From NCBI GenBank assembly GCA_905480195.1, contig CAJQPN010000028.1, positions 1-50,139 on the forward strand: 50,139 bases of DNA. The letters are read 5' to 3'. This document shows, in pieces, positions 1-7,840 of this stretch. The position numbers and the translations under genes were made by a program. This DNA is from an uncultured Acidimicrobiales bacterium (GTDB taxonomy: Bacteria; Actinomycetota; Acidimicrobiia; Acidimicrobiales; Aldehydirespiratoraceae). Numbering within the stretch: position 1 is the first letter of the stretch; each line of letters opens with the position of its first letter. The notes beneath the pieces were generated by a model. The model saw only the letters and a list, made by a program, of their open reading frames with translations. It ran no database searches and had not been told where the DNA came from.

Positions 1-48
1 GGTTTCCTAAACCGTGCGTCGCAGGTTCGATTCCTGCCGGGGGCGCCA
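1..48 (+). tRNA. tRNA-Arg (anticodon CCT), 5' part outside the window
   Basis: The window opens at about tRNA position 29. A 7-nt anticodon loop TTCCTAA (4-10) gives anticodon CCT and is closed by GGT/ACC. A 5-bp T stem GCAGG/CCTGC closes the loop TTCGATT. The 3' acceptor strand CGGGGGC, discriminator G and an encoded CCA end at 48. The decoded codon would be AGG, a rare Arg codon in high-GC genomes. The D arm and 5' acceptor strand cannot be seen. Confidence 0.88.
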
Positions 49-130
49 TGCGTGCTGTTGGCTGATGTCGAAGGAGCCCACCTCCAGCGCATCACTGGTC
101 CCGACGGCATCCACATGAGATCCTGATCCC

Positions 131-835
131 ATGACCGACGACGGCGCACCGCTCCAACTCCTCGACCGCGGCTATCGCGCGATCATGCGACAGGTGGTCG
201 AGACGGCCACTGCGCCGCACTTCACCGCACTGGCTGCAGAGCTTGCAATCCCCGTCGAGCAGGCCCGCCAACTCTCACACGAACTCGTCTCGATCACCCC
301 TGGCTGGATGGCGCCCGAAACCGACCTGTTCGCCTCGTTCCCACCCTTCAACCTCCAACCAACCCAGTACCGGGTGACCGTCGACGGTGTTGGCGGTTGG
401 TACGCACAGTGCGGCCTGGAAGCGACTGCGGTCCGCTGGCTCTTTCCGGGTAAGACCATCAGAGTCGAAGCGCCATGCCTGTGCTGCGGCGAGGTGATGG
501 TCGTCGAGATGCACGACGAGGAAATCGTCGCCACGGAGCCAGCCGAGATCGTCGGCTACACCAGTGACGTGATCGGGGGTTCGGCCGAAAGTCGACCGTT
601 CCGTTGAGCGAACATGAACCTCTTCCGGTCGGAAGCGCACGCCCGTCGGTGGGACGGTTTCAACCCCAAGATGGCTCACGCGATCAAACCCATCGCCGAG
701 TGGGCGGACACATTCGCCAACCCGTTCTTTCGCGAGCGAGGCCGGGCCGACTACATCTCGTGGACCCGTTCCGACGACGGCGTAGCCGCATTTCGGGCGC
801 TTCGAAGCAGCCTGCCTCTACCCGCCGACGACTGA
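131..835 (+). CDS. merB: MerB-like organometallic (alkylmercury) lyase, predicted selenoprotein (Sec159 = TGA 605-607)
   Basis: The frame is open from ATG 131 to TGA 833 except for one TGA at 605-607; reading through gives 234 aa, close to MerB (about 212 aa). MerB cleaves carbon-mercury bonds with two Cys and one Asp (C96, C159, D99 in the plasmid R831b enzyme). Here an N-terminal helical region precedes YAQCGLEA, placing C94 at C96 and E97 at D99. APCLCCG (C116, C118, C119) lies at the C117 region. The stretch around the TGA, PFR-TGA-ANMNLFRSEAHARRW, matches MerB SFCCHVHFFAS, so the TGA falls on catalytic C159. A SECIS-like hairpin follows. Automatic calling would split this into 131-607 and 614-835, which are in the same frame. 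There is no strong Shine-Dalgarno. The substrate could be organomercury or another organometal; no mer genes are nearby. The family is confident; Sec insertion is a strong inference that needs selA/B/C/D elsewhere in the genome. Confidence 0.85.
605..638 (+). promoter_or_regulatory. Candidate bacterial SECIS element with UGA Sec codon
   Basis: Directly 3' of the in-frame TGA, CTTCC (622-626) pairs perfectly with GGAAG (631-635) around the loop GGTC (627-630). A lower GCG/CGC pairing (608-610 with 636-638) is possible across an 11-nt bulge. The loop begins 19 nt after the TGA and has G at its first two positions. Both points fit the bacterial SECIS rule (small apical loop, G in the first two loop bases, about 16-37 nt from UGA). 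E. coli fdhF has a GGUCU loop at 18 nt. Confidence 0.75.
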
Positions 836-862
836 TTCAGCCAACCAACCAGAGGCACCACC

Positions 863-1495
863 ATGTCCGACTTCGATAGTGCTGAGGCCGACCGGCTCCT
901 CAAGACCACCAAGCAGGTGCGTCAGCGCCTCGATCTTGACCGTGAAGTGCCCATCGAACTGCTGCTCGAGTGCATCGACATCTCGAACCATGCGCCGGTC
1001 GGCGGCAATGTCCAGGCCAACCAGTGGATGATCGTCACCGACCAAGCCCGAAAGGCGGCAATCGCTGCGTACTACGCCGCCGTAGGTCGTCCCTATCTTG
1101 CGCCCGCGGATACCACCCACCCCAAGGCCAAGAAGATCGTCGACTCGACGATGTACCTGATCGACCACCTGGCCGAGGTCCCGGCGCTGGTCATCCCGAT
1201 GCGCAAGGGCCGGCCCGAAGGGATCGTCGCCGGGTACTACGGCTCGGTGCTTCCTGCGGTGTGGAGCTTTCAGCTCGCCGCCCGGGTCCGAGGAATCGGA
1301 TCGTGCTGGACCACGTTCCACCTTCAACACGAAACAGAAGTGGCCGAGATCCTCGGGATTCCCAACGACATGACCCAGGTGGCGATGTTGCCAGTTGCGT
1401 ACTACACCGGCGATTCGTTCGTACCCGCCAAACGGCGCGACGCCCGAACGATCACCCACCTCAACAGCTGGGGCAACACCCTCATCGACGAGTAG
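863..1495 (+). CDS. Nitroreductase family FMN oxidoreductase
   Basis: 210 aa, a normal length for the nitroreductase (NfsB/FMN reductase-like) family. These are cytoplasmic FMN enzymes that use NAD(P)H to reduce nitro groups, quinones, enones or flavins. The N-terminal motif TTKQVRQRLD, the HAPVGGNVQANQWMIV block (about residues 49-64, FMN contact) and the central VWSFQLAARVRGIGSCWTTF block (about 131-150) fit the family. It begins 27 nt after the selenoprotein gene on the same strand, so co-transcription is likely. A role in reducing a product or partner of the MerB-like enzyme is only a guess. The substrate cannot be told. Confidence 0.85.
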   Translation: MSDFDSAEADRLLKTTKQVRQRLDLDREVPIELLLECIDISNHAPVGGNVQANQWMIVTDQARKAAIAAYYAAVGRPYLAPADTTHPKAKKIVDSTMYLIDHLAEVPALVIPMRKGRPEGIVAGYYGSVLPAVWSFQLAARVRGIGSCWTTFHLQHETEVAEILGIPNDMTQVAMLPVAYYTGDSFVPAKRRDARTITHLNSWGNTLIDE

Positions 1496-1530
1496 GCCGA
1501 CGCCGTTTGGCGAAGGCGGCGGTCACTTGC

Positions 1531-3285
1531 TCAGATCCGCCCCAACGGGTTGCCAACCTCACGGGCGAGCAGCTGTCGCACGAGCGAGATCGAGTCGGCG
1601 TCAGCTCGTGCGTCGACGATCTCTCCGTCGGCGATCAGGAAGCCCTGGCCGGTGGCGGCTCGATCGGCGAAGAGTTTCGCATCGGTGAAGAGGCGGGGTT
1701 TAATCACCGCCGGGTCGCCGCGTTCGGGGCAGAACGTCATGCAGTTGCCGCACTCGTTGCAGAGTTCAGCGAAGAGCAGATACTGCTGGCGCCCCTCCAT
1801 GCCATCGAGGCTGGCGATGCTGGTGAAGGCGTCGTTGGGGCAGACGGTGACACAGAAGTTGCAGGCGACACAGCCAAACATCTCGAGGTCGTGATCGACC
1901 TCTCGCGGCAGTTTCTCGTTGCTGCTGAGGCGATAAGGCTCGATGCCGGGGCCTCGCACGTTGGCAACGTGGGCCGCTGCGCTCGAGGTGTGCCCGGCGG
2001 CTTCGGCTGCAGCCTGGCGGTCGGCTTTCCAGGTCAATAGGTCGGTGTGCCCCGCCTCGCGCACCGTCGTGGTGAGGGCTTTGAGCATGGGCGCGAGGCG
2101 TCCGTAGCCGCCGGGCTTCAGGAGGTCGGAGCACACGGTGGCAGGGTTGACGCCCGCTGCGAGCGAGTCGGCCAGGTTGTTCTTGGTGATGCCGGCCGAG
2201 AACGAAACCATGACATCGCCGTCGTGGCCGGGCACGTCGAGGCGCCCCGGAAGTGCTCGTGCCAAGGTGTCGAGCAGCGTCATGGCGAGAATGTGCAGCG
2301 GTGGGCCCGACAGGTACATGGTCTCATCGGGCATCCAACGTTTCTGGTTGTCGACCACCAACGTGTTGGTCAACTTGATGCCAAACTTCCTGCCCCGGTC
2401 CTTGGCGTACTGGTTGAGCTCTTCGATCAGTTCGATCCCACGGTCGAACTGCAGATCTTCGGCAAACGCCTGCTCCTTGACCGAAACGTCGGTGTAGCCG
2501 AGTTCGTCGTTCACGATCCCGGCGACGGTCTCGTAGCCGAGCAACGTCGGGTTGAGCTTCACGATCACGTCGAGGTCGTGCACGTCGATCAGGTGCTTGG
2601 TGATCGCCTCGATCTCTTCGGGCGGGCAGCCGTGGAAGGTCGAAAGAGTGAGCGTGTCGGAGATGGTCGAACGGAACTCGAGATCGCTGAGGTGCGCGAA
2701 CGGTCCCGCGATCTCGGGGCGCAACTGCTCGATCTCAGCGGATGCGTTGCGCATGCCATGGATGAAGGCTGCGACCTTGTCGCTGCTGATGCCGGCGAGG
2801 TCGTAGCCGACCGACATGTCGAAGACGTGCGGGCCGGGGTCAGGTCCGACGAACTCGGTCAGCGGTTCCCAACCCCGCAGGATCTCGACCAGCATCGACG
2901 CTTTCACGTACTCGGTGAGGCTCTGGGGGACCGTGAGCTCCTGGCTCCACTCGATATTGTATCCGACGGTCTGCATATCGATGCAGGGCCGGTTGATCAC
3001 GAGGTCATCGAGGATCTGCACCGTCTTCAACTCGAACAGACGCGAACCGCCCAGCCAGGAGAGCACGATGTTTTCTGCCAGTTGCGAATGAGGGCCAGCA
3101 GCCGGGCCGACCGGGCTCGCACAACGACGCCCAAGAAAGTCGAAACCCAGGTCGATCTCCGGGTCGGGCTTCCAGAAACGCGCCGTGGGCAGATCGAAGA
3201 TCTTCTTGCGGGAACGCCACTCGTGGTCGATGCGACCGAGCAGTGTTGCAAGCGACATCGGAGTGAGCGGCGGGGTTTCCTCCAC
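1531..3285 (-). CDS. ygfK: YgfK-like iron-sulfur oxidoreductase (putative selenate reductase subunit family), short form
   Basis: 584 aa. The first about 430 residues resemble the dihydroorotate-dehydrogenase-like barrel of E. coli YgfK: the blocks CASPVGPAAGPHSQLAENI, RLFELKTVQILD and FDMSVGYDLAGI match closely. The C terminus has two ferredoxin-type clusters (CVACNFCVTVCPNDA and CNECGNCMTFCPE). E. coli YgfK is about 1030 aa because a GltD-like FAD/NAD(P)H domain sits between these parts; that domain is absent here. YgfK genes are associated with selenium-dependent molybdenum hydroxylase loci, but the reaction is unproven. I chose the GTG at 3285 because TAGCGT lies 7 nt upstream and the resulting N terminus aligns with E. 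coli YgfK; ATG 3258 would cut into the conserved part. It ends 36 nt from the nitroreductase stop, convergent. Confidence 0.8.
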   Translation of the reverse strand: MEETPPLTPMSLATLLGRIDHEWRSRKKIFDLPTARFWKPDPEIDLGFDFLGRRCASPVGPAAGPHSQLAENIVLSWLGGSRLFELKTVQILDDLVINRPCIDMQTVGYNIEWSQELTVPQSLTEYVKASMLVEILRGWEPLTEFVGPDPGPHVFDMSVGYDLAGISSDKVAAFIHGMRNASAEIEQLRPEIAGPFAHLSDLEFRSTISDTLTLSTFHGCPPEEIEAITKHLIDVHDLDVIVKLNPTLLGYETVAGIVNDELGYTDVSVKEQAFAEDLQFDRGIELIEELNQYAKDRGRKFGIKLTNTLVVDNQKRWMPDETMYLSGPPLHILAMTLLDTLARALPGRLDVPGHDGDVMVSFSAGITKNNLADSLAAGVNPATVCSDLLKPGGYGRLAPMLKALTTTVREAGHTDLLTWKADRQAAAEAAGHTSSAAAHVANVRGPGIEPYRLSSNEKLPREVDHDLEMFGCVACNFCVTVCPNDAFTSIASLDGMEGRQQYLLFAELCNECGNCMTFCPERGDPAVIKPRLFTDAKLFADRAATGQGFLIADGEIVDARADADSISLVRQLLAREVGNPLGRI

Positions 3286-3292
3286 GGCCCAG

Positions 3293-3322
3293 ACGCTACC
3301 GCCTGATTTTACAAAGTGTAAA
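3293..3322 (-). promoter_or_regulatory. Promoter with palindromic operator for the YgfK-like gene
   Basis: Reading the minus strand, TTTACA (3322-3317), an 18-nt spacer and TAGCGT (3298-3293) form a plausible -35/-10 pair whose start would lie at or next to the GTG at 3285. The -35 lies in a perfect inverted repeat, TTTACA-3-TGTAAA (3308-3322), which looks like an operator for a repressor dimer. The regulator is unknown. Confidence 0.5.
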
Positions 3323-3328
3323 GAATGG

Positions 3329-4216
3329 TCAGGTCGACGACGCGTCGGCAATCGATTGGATTGTCGAGTCGAGGGTGGCGTCGAATTCCGCTTCGGACTG
3401 CTGCGCCGAGAGGCCCTCGGTGAGCGCTCGGCTGAAGCTCGCGATCATCCCCGGCTGACGGCTGAGGATCTCGTTGGCTTCACTGCGGCTGTACCCACCC
3501 GACAGCGCTACCACCTTGAGGATCTTCGGGTGGGAGATCAGTTCGGAGTAGAACCCGTCGACGCTCGGAAGCGACAGCTTCAACATCACCTCGACGCCGT
3601 CGTCGAGCGCATCGAGGTTGCGCAGGATCGCTGCTTTCAGCATGACCTCGGCCTCCGCCTTGGTCGGGCTGTGGATGTCGACCTCGGGCTCGATGATCGG
3701 CATGAGGCCAAACGCCAGAATCTGTTTGCCGATCGCGAACTGTTGATCGACGACCGCATCGACGCCGCTTTGGTTCGCTGCCTTAATCACCGACCGCATC
3801 TTGGTGCCGAACACGCCCTTGCGCAGCCCTCGCTCGAGCAGGCCGTTGAGGTCGGGTATCGGCTTCAAGACCTGGGCATCGTGCTCCTCGTCAGCCAACC
3901 CCTTGTCGCATTTGAGGAACGGCACGACCCCCTTCACATTCCAGAGGTAGTCCGCAGCCCCACGACCGTCTATCTCGCGGTCCATCGTCATCTCAAAGAG
4001 GATCGCCCCGAGGACACGGTCACCGTCGAACGAACGGCTCGTGCAGATCCGGCTCCGCATCGCGTGAATGTGATCGAACATCTCGTCGTCGCCGTCGTAC
4101 TCGTCTTCGGCTACCCCATAGGCGAGCAGTGCCTTTGGCGTGCTGCCACCGCTCTGGTCGAGAGCCGCGATGAAACCGGTATGGCTTCGGACCTTGGCGA
4201 GCATGTCCTGATTCAT
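3329..4216 (-). CDS. Fructose-bisphosphate aldolase, class I
   Basis: 295 aa, the usual length of the bacterial class I (FbaB-like) aldolase, which interconverts fructose 1,6-bisphosphate with dihydroxyacetone phosphate and glyceraldehyde 3-phosphate through a lysine Schiff base. The motifs AALDQSGGSTPKAL (about 17-30), FEMTMDREIDG, VPFLKCDKGL and VMLKLSLPS (Schiff-base Lys about 213) are all present. The ATG at 4216 is preceded by GGAGA at a good distance; the frame stays open further upstream but that part has no homology and no start signal. The stop lies 43 nt upstream of the YgfK-like start, so the latter might be partly co-transcribed although it has its own promoter. Confidence 0.93.
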   Translation of the reverse strand: MNQDMLAKVRSHTGFIAALDQSGGSTPKALLAYGVAEDEYDGDDEMFDHIHAMRSRICTSRSFDGDRVLGAILFEMTMDREIDGRGAADYLWNVKGVVPFLKCDKGLADEEHDAQVLKPIPDLNGLLERGLRKGVFGTKMRSVIKAANQSGVDAVVDQQFAIGKQILAFGLMPIIEPEVDIHSPTKAEAEVMLKAAILRNLDALDDGVEVMLKLSLPSVDGFYSELISHPKILKVVALSGGYSRSEANEILSRQPGMIASFSRALTEGLSAQQSEAEFDATLDSTIQSIADASST

Positions 4217-4294
4217 GAGGCAAATCTCCGGTTGAGGGACCCTCGTGAATCTACCGCGCGACCAGGCACCCGGGAGCGGCCATCTAGACTGCCG

Positions 4295-4300
4295 TTGACA
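4295..4300 (+). promoter_or_regulatory. Possible -35 (TTGACA) between divergent aldolase and ferredoxin oxidoreductase genes
   Basis: The 147-nt gap between the divergent starts at 4216 and 4364 holds one consensus TTGACA. No convincing -10 stands 17 nt downstream, so the assignment is weak. Nothing else is evident in this gap. Confidence 0.2.
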
Positions 4301-4363
4301 GCGCCAACCAGGTTCGGGAGCATTCGGACGGTGGACCCCCGACCACTGCCGCGAAAGGGCCCA

Positions 4364-7300
4364 ATGACCGACGTCGACGACTACCAGCTCACCGATCGGA
4401 TGACCGCCGACGCTGGCGATGTCGTGCTCAACGGCGTGCAGTCGCTGGTGCGGGCACCGCTCGATCAGATCCGAGCCGACCGAGCCGCTGGTCTCGACAC
4501 CGCCGCCCTCATCACCGGCTATCAGGGATCGCCACTCGGCACTGTCGATGCCGCCTACGACCAACACCGGGCGCTTTTCGAGGCCGAGAACATTCATTTC
4601 ACCGACGGCGTCAACGAAGAACTCGCTGCGACGATGATCTGGGGCAGCCAGCAGGCGATACGCAGCGGAAGCGCCCGATACGACGGCGTGCTCGGGCTCT
4701 GGTTTGGCAAGGGACCCGGTGTCGATCGGGCCGGTGATGCGATCCGACACGCCAATCTCGCCGGCGTTGATCCCACCTGCGGTGTACTGCTTGCGGCAGG
4801 CGACGACCCGGCCTGCAAGAGCTCCACCGCTCCGTCGGCGAGCGAGGCATCGTTGGCCGACCTGGCAGTGCCGACGCTCTACCCCGGTTCGCCGCAGGAC
4901 GTCCTCGACTTCGCTCGTCACGGCTACGAGATGTCACGCCTCTCCGGGGCCTGGATCGGGATCAAGATCCACACCGACGTCGCCGACGGAACCTCGACCG
5001 TCAATGTCACGACCGACCGGCTGACCATCATTCGCGAGCCGTTCCTCGTCGATGGCCGGCCGTGGCAGGCCACCACCGACGACATGATCATCACGCCCAA
5101 CTCGCTCGGAATCGAGGTCGAATCTCACACGTTGCGCCCGCGGGCCGCGGCGCATTACGCCGCTGCTAACGGACTCGACCGCATCGTGGGCGCCACTGAC
5201 GCCTGGCTCACGATCGTCGCCGCCGGCAAGGCGTACTTCGATGTCCGGGGGGCGCTGCGCCAGCTCGGCCTCGAACACGACACCGACTTGGCCGAATACG
5301 GCATCCGCATCCTCAAGCCCGCACTCATCTGGCCGCTCGTCGAATCGAGCGTGCGTCGAGCCGCTGACGGCGTCGACACGATTCTCGTCGTTGAGGACAA
5401 GCGACCGTTTCTCGAGAACGCAGTGAAGACCACCCTGTACGGCATGCCCGATGCACCGGTTGTGCTCGGCAAGACCGACGAGACCGGTATGCCGCTCATC
5501 ACCCCAGCTGGGTCGCTCGAGCCCGACCTCATCGTCGATGCCGTGCGTTCGGTGCTCGAGCGACGCATCGATCCCGACCGTCTCGCCCGAAGGCGAGAGC
5601 GCATTCCGCTATCCGGCACCGATACTGGGCTACCAGCCCGCAGCCCGTACTTCTGCTCGGGCTGCCCCCACAACCGGTCGACGGTCGTACCCGACGGTTC
5701 GCTCGCCGGTGGGGGCATCGGCTGCCACACCATGGCGGTCATGCAGGACCGGGCAGTCGGTGTCACCCAAATGGGCGGCGAGGGCGCGCAGTGGGTTGGT
5801 CTCGCCCCGTTCGTAACCGAGCCCCACCGGTTCCAGAACATCGGCGACGGGACGTTCGCTCACTCGGGATTCCTCGCTATTCGTCAGGCGATTGCGGCCG
5901 GCACGAACATCACGTACAAGCTCCTCTACAACGGCACCGTCGCCATGACCGGCGGGCAGGATGCGGCTGGCATCACGACCGTGCCCGACCTCACCCGACT
6001 CCTCGAGGCCGAGGGGGCAACGCGCATCGTTGTCGTCACCGATGACCCTGATCACTACCCCGACGACGCCCGCTTTGCGCCCGGCACCGAAGTCGCCCAT
6101 CGGGACGAGCTGGACCGTATCCAGCGCGAGCTTCGCGAGATCGTGGGCACGACCGTCCTCATCTACGACCAGGGGTGCGCCGCAGAACTGCGACGGGCTC
6201 GCAAGCGGGGCAAAATCGCAACCCCCACGACGCGAGTCGTGATCAACGAAGCGGTCTGCGACGGCTGCGGCCACTGTGGGCAGATCTCGAACTGCATGAG
6301 CGTCCACCCGGTCCAGACGCCGTTCGGACGCAAGACCCGAATCCACCAGGAGTCGTGCAATCTCGACCTGAGTTGCGTCGACGGCGAGTGTCCGGCGTTC
6401 ATCACCGTCGAGGTCGGTGACGGCCCCACCGCCGACGAACCGCTCCCGCAACTCGACCTGCCCGAGCCACCCCATCCCTCCATCCCGGTGTCGGGCAGTG
6501 TGCTCACCGTCGGTATCGGAGGCACCGGCGTCGTCACCGTCAATCAGATGCTCGCCACTGCGGCGAGACTCGACGGCAAGCAGGTGACAAGCCTTGACCA
6601 GATCGGTCTGGCCCAAAAGGGTGGACCGGTCGTGAGTCATCTCCAGATCGGTGACGAACTACCCGAGACTGCGAGCAGGATCAGCGAAGGTTCCGCCGAC
6701 GCATATCTCGTGTTCGATGTGGTCGCCGGGGTCGCAGCTCCGAATCTTGCCCGAGCGGCCGCCGACCGAACGACCGCTGTCGTGTCGACGTCGCGGGTGC
6801 CGACGGGTGAAATGGTGTCCGATATCGAACGGGAGGCCTTCCCATCGGTTGCCCGCTTCCGTCGACACATCGATGCGGTGACGCGCGCCGATGCCAACGC
6901 GTGGGTCGATGCCGAAGGCATCGCCCGGGCGCTCTTTCGCTCGCAGCCTGCAGCCAACCTCCTCCTGCTTGGTGTGGCATACCAGCGCGGCCTGATCCCG
7001 GTGTCGGAAGAAGCGATCGAGCGAGCGATTGAGCTCAACGGCATCGCCATCGAGTTGAACAAGCGGGCGTTCACAGCCGGCCGGGCCTGGGCCGTCGATC
7101 CGGGCCCATTCACCGGTCTCGTTCCGCCGGCCGAGGTGGCGACCCCACCGGCCCCAACGACAACCGTTCGCGAGCTGATCGAACGGATCGGGCCCGGCGA
7201 TCCGGCGCTTCGCGACGCGCTGGCCTGGCGTCTCCCTGAGCTCATCGGGTTCGGAGGCGAAAGCTGGGCGAGCCGCTACGCCGACACGGTCGCACGCGTG

Positions 7301-7840
7301 CTCGAGGCCGAACGAGCGTTGAACGACGACACGATGCTCACGACCGCTGTGGCCACCCACCTCTGTTCGTTCATGACCTACAAGGACGAGTACGAGGTTG
7401 CGCGCCTCCATTGCGACCCGGCCGTACTCGCCGGCATCCAGGCCCGGTTCGGCGCCGACGCCAAGATCAGCTATCGCCTGAAGCCCCCCACACTGACGTC
7501 GCTCGGGTACGACAAAAAGATTGGACTTGGACGCCGCACGGGGGCAGTCACATTCGGCCTGCTTCGGCGAATGCGAGCACTTCGTGGGACGTTCCTTGAT
7601 CCGTTCGGGCACAGCGCCGAACGGCGGATAGAGCGCGAACTCATCGACGAATACGAGGCGCTGGTCGACGAGTTGCTGGCTGGGCTCACGCCCGAAACAC
7701 TCACCGAGGCAATCCGGATCGCTGGGCTCGCCGACCAGGTCCGCGGCTACAGCCATGTGAAGCTTGGCAATGTTGCCGCCTATCGCAGCGACGTCCAAGT
7801 CGCGCTGACTGCATGGCGAAAAGCGGGCTCACGGCCGTGA
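4364..7840 (+). CDS. Indolepyruvate-type 2-oxoacid:ferredoxin oxidoreductase, fused subunits
   Basis: 1158 aa, typical of the single-chain IorA-IorB fusion. The enzyme decarboxylates a 2-oxoacid (indolepyruvate or other aryl/branched oxoacids) to an acyl-CoA and reduces ferredoxin; it is cytoplasmic. The order is: oxoacid-binding region from about 20 (ITGYQGSPLGTVD), TPP-binding region with CSGCPHNRS near 430 and IGCHTMAVM, two Cys-rich cluster motifs near 630-675 (CDGCGHCGQISNC and CNLDLSCVDGEC), then the gamma domain from about 715 (GIGGTGVVTVNQM). The frame stays open upstream to 3185, but that stretch is the antisense of the aldolase; ATG 4364 with AAAGGG before it is the natural start. 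Its stop overlaps the next gene by GTGA. Confidence 0.92.
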   Translation: MTDVDDYQLTDRMTADAGDVVLNGVQSLVRAPLDQIRADRAAGLDTAALITGYQGSPLGTVDAAYDQHRALFEAENIHFTDGVNEELAATMIWGSQQAIRSGSARYDGVLGLWFGKGPGVDRAGDAIRHANLAGVDPTCGVLLAAGDDPACKSSTAPSASEASLADLAVPTLYPGSPQDVLDFARHGYEMSRLSGAWIGIKIHTDVADGTSTVNVTTDRLTIIREPFLVDGRPWQATTDDMIITPNSLGIEVESHTLRPRAAAHYAAANGLDRIVGATDAWLTIVAAGKAYFDVRGALRQLGLEHDTDLAEYGIRILKPALIWPLVESSVRRAADGVDTILVVEDKRPFLENAVKTTLYGMPDAPVVLGKTDETGMPLITPAGSLEPDLIVDAVRSVLERRIDPDRLARRRERIPLSGTDTGLPARSPYFCSGCPHNRSTVVPDGSLAGGGIGCHTMAVMQDRAVGVTQMGGEGAQWVGLAPFVTEPHRFQNIGDGTFAHSGFLAIRQAIAAGTNITYKLLYNGTVAMTGGQDAAGITTVPDLTRLLEAEGATRIVVVTDDPDHYPDDARFAPGTEVAHRDELDRIQRELREIVGTTVLIYDQGCAAELRRARKRGKIATPTTRVVINEAVCDGCGHCGQISNCMSVHPVQTPFGRKTRIHQESCNLDLSCVDGECPAFITVEVGDGPTADEPLPQLDLPEPPHPSIPVSGSVLTVGIGGTGVVTVNQMLATAARLDGKQVTSLDQIGLAQKGGPVVSHLQIGDELPETASRISEGSADAYLVFDVVAGVAAPNLARAAADRTTAVVSTSRVPTGEMVSDIEREAFPSVARFRRHIDAVTRADANAWVDAEGIARALFRSQPAANLLLLGVAYQRGLIPVSEEAIERAIELNGIAIELNKRAFTAGRAWAVDPGPFTGLVPPAEVATPPAPTTTVRELIERIGPGDPALRDALAWRLPELIGFGGESWASRYADTVARVLEAERALNDDTMLTTAVATHLCSFMTYKDEYEVARLHCDPAVLAGIQARFGADAKISYRLKPPTLTSLGYDKKIGLGRRTGAVTFGLLRRMRALRGTFLDPFGHSAERRIERELIDEYEALVDELLAGLTPETLTEAIRIAGLADQVRGYSHVKLGNVAAYRSDVQVALTAWRKAGSRP

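Noticed and set aside
1-130. tRNA-Arg as the attachment site of an integrated element
   Set aside because: No integrase and no repeat of the tRNA 3' end was noticed within the window; the genes next to it look like normal chromosomal ones.
131-835. Two separate small genes (131-607 and 614-835) or a pseudogene with a nonsense codon
   Set aside because: Both parts are in one frame, homologous to the two parts of MerB, and the TGA sits at the catalytic Cys with a SECIS-like hairpin behind it.
970-2040. Long open frame overlapping the nitroreductase and the YgfK-like gene
   Set aside because: A high-GC shadow: Arg/Pro-rich composition, antisense or out of frame to well-supported genes.
3185-4363. 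N-terminal extension of the ferredoxin oxidoreductase frame
   Set aside because: It is the antisense of the aldolase gene and has no homology; ATG 4364 is the real start.
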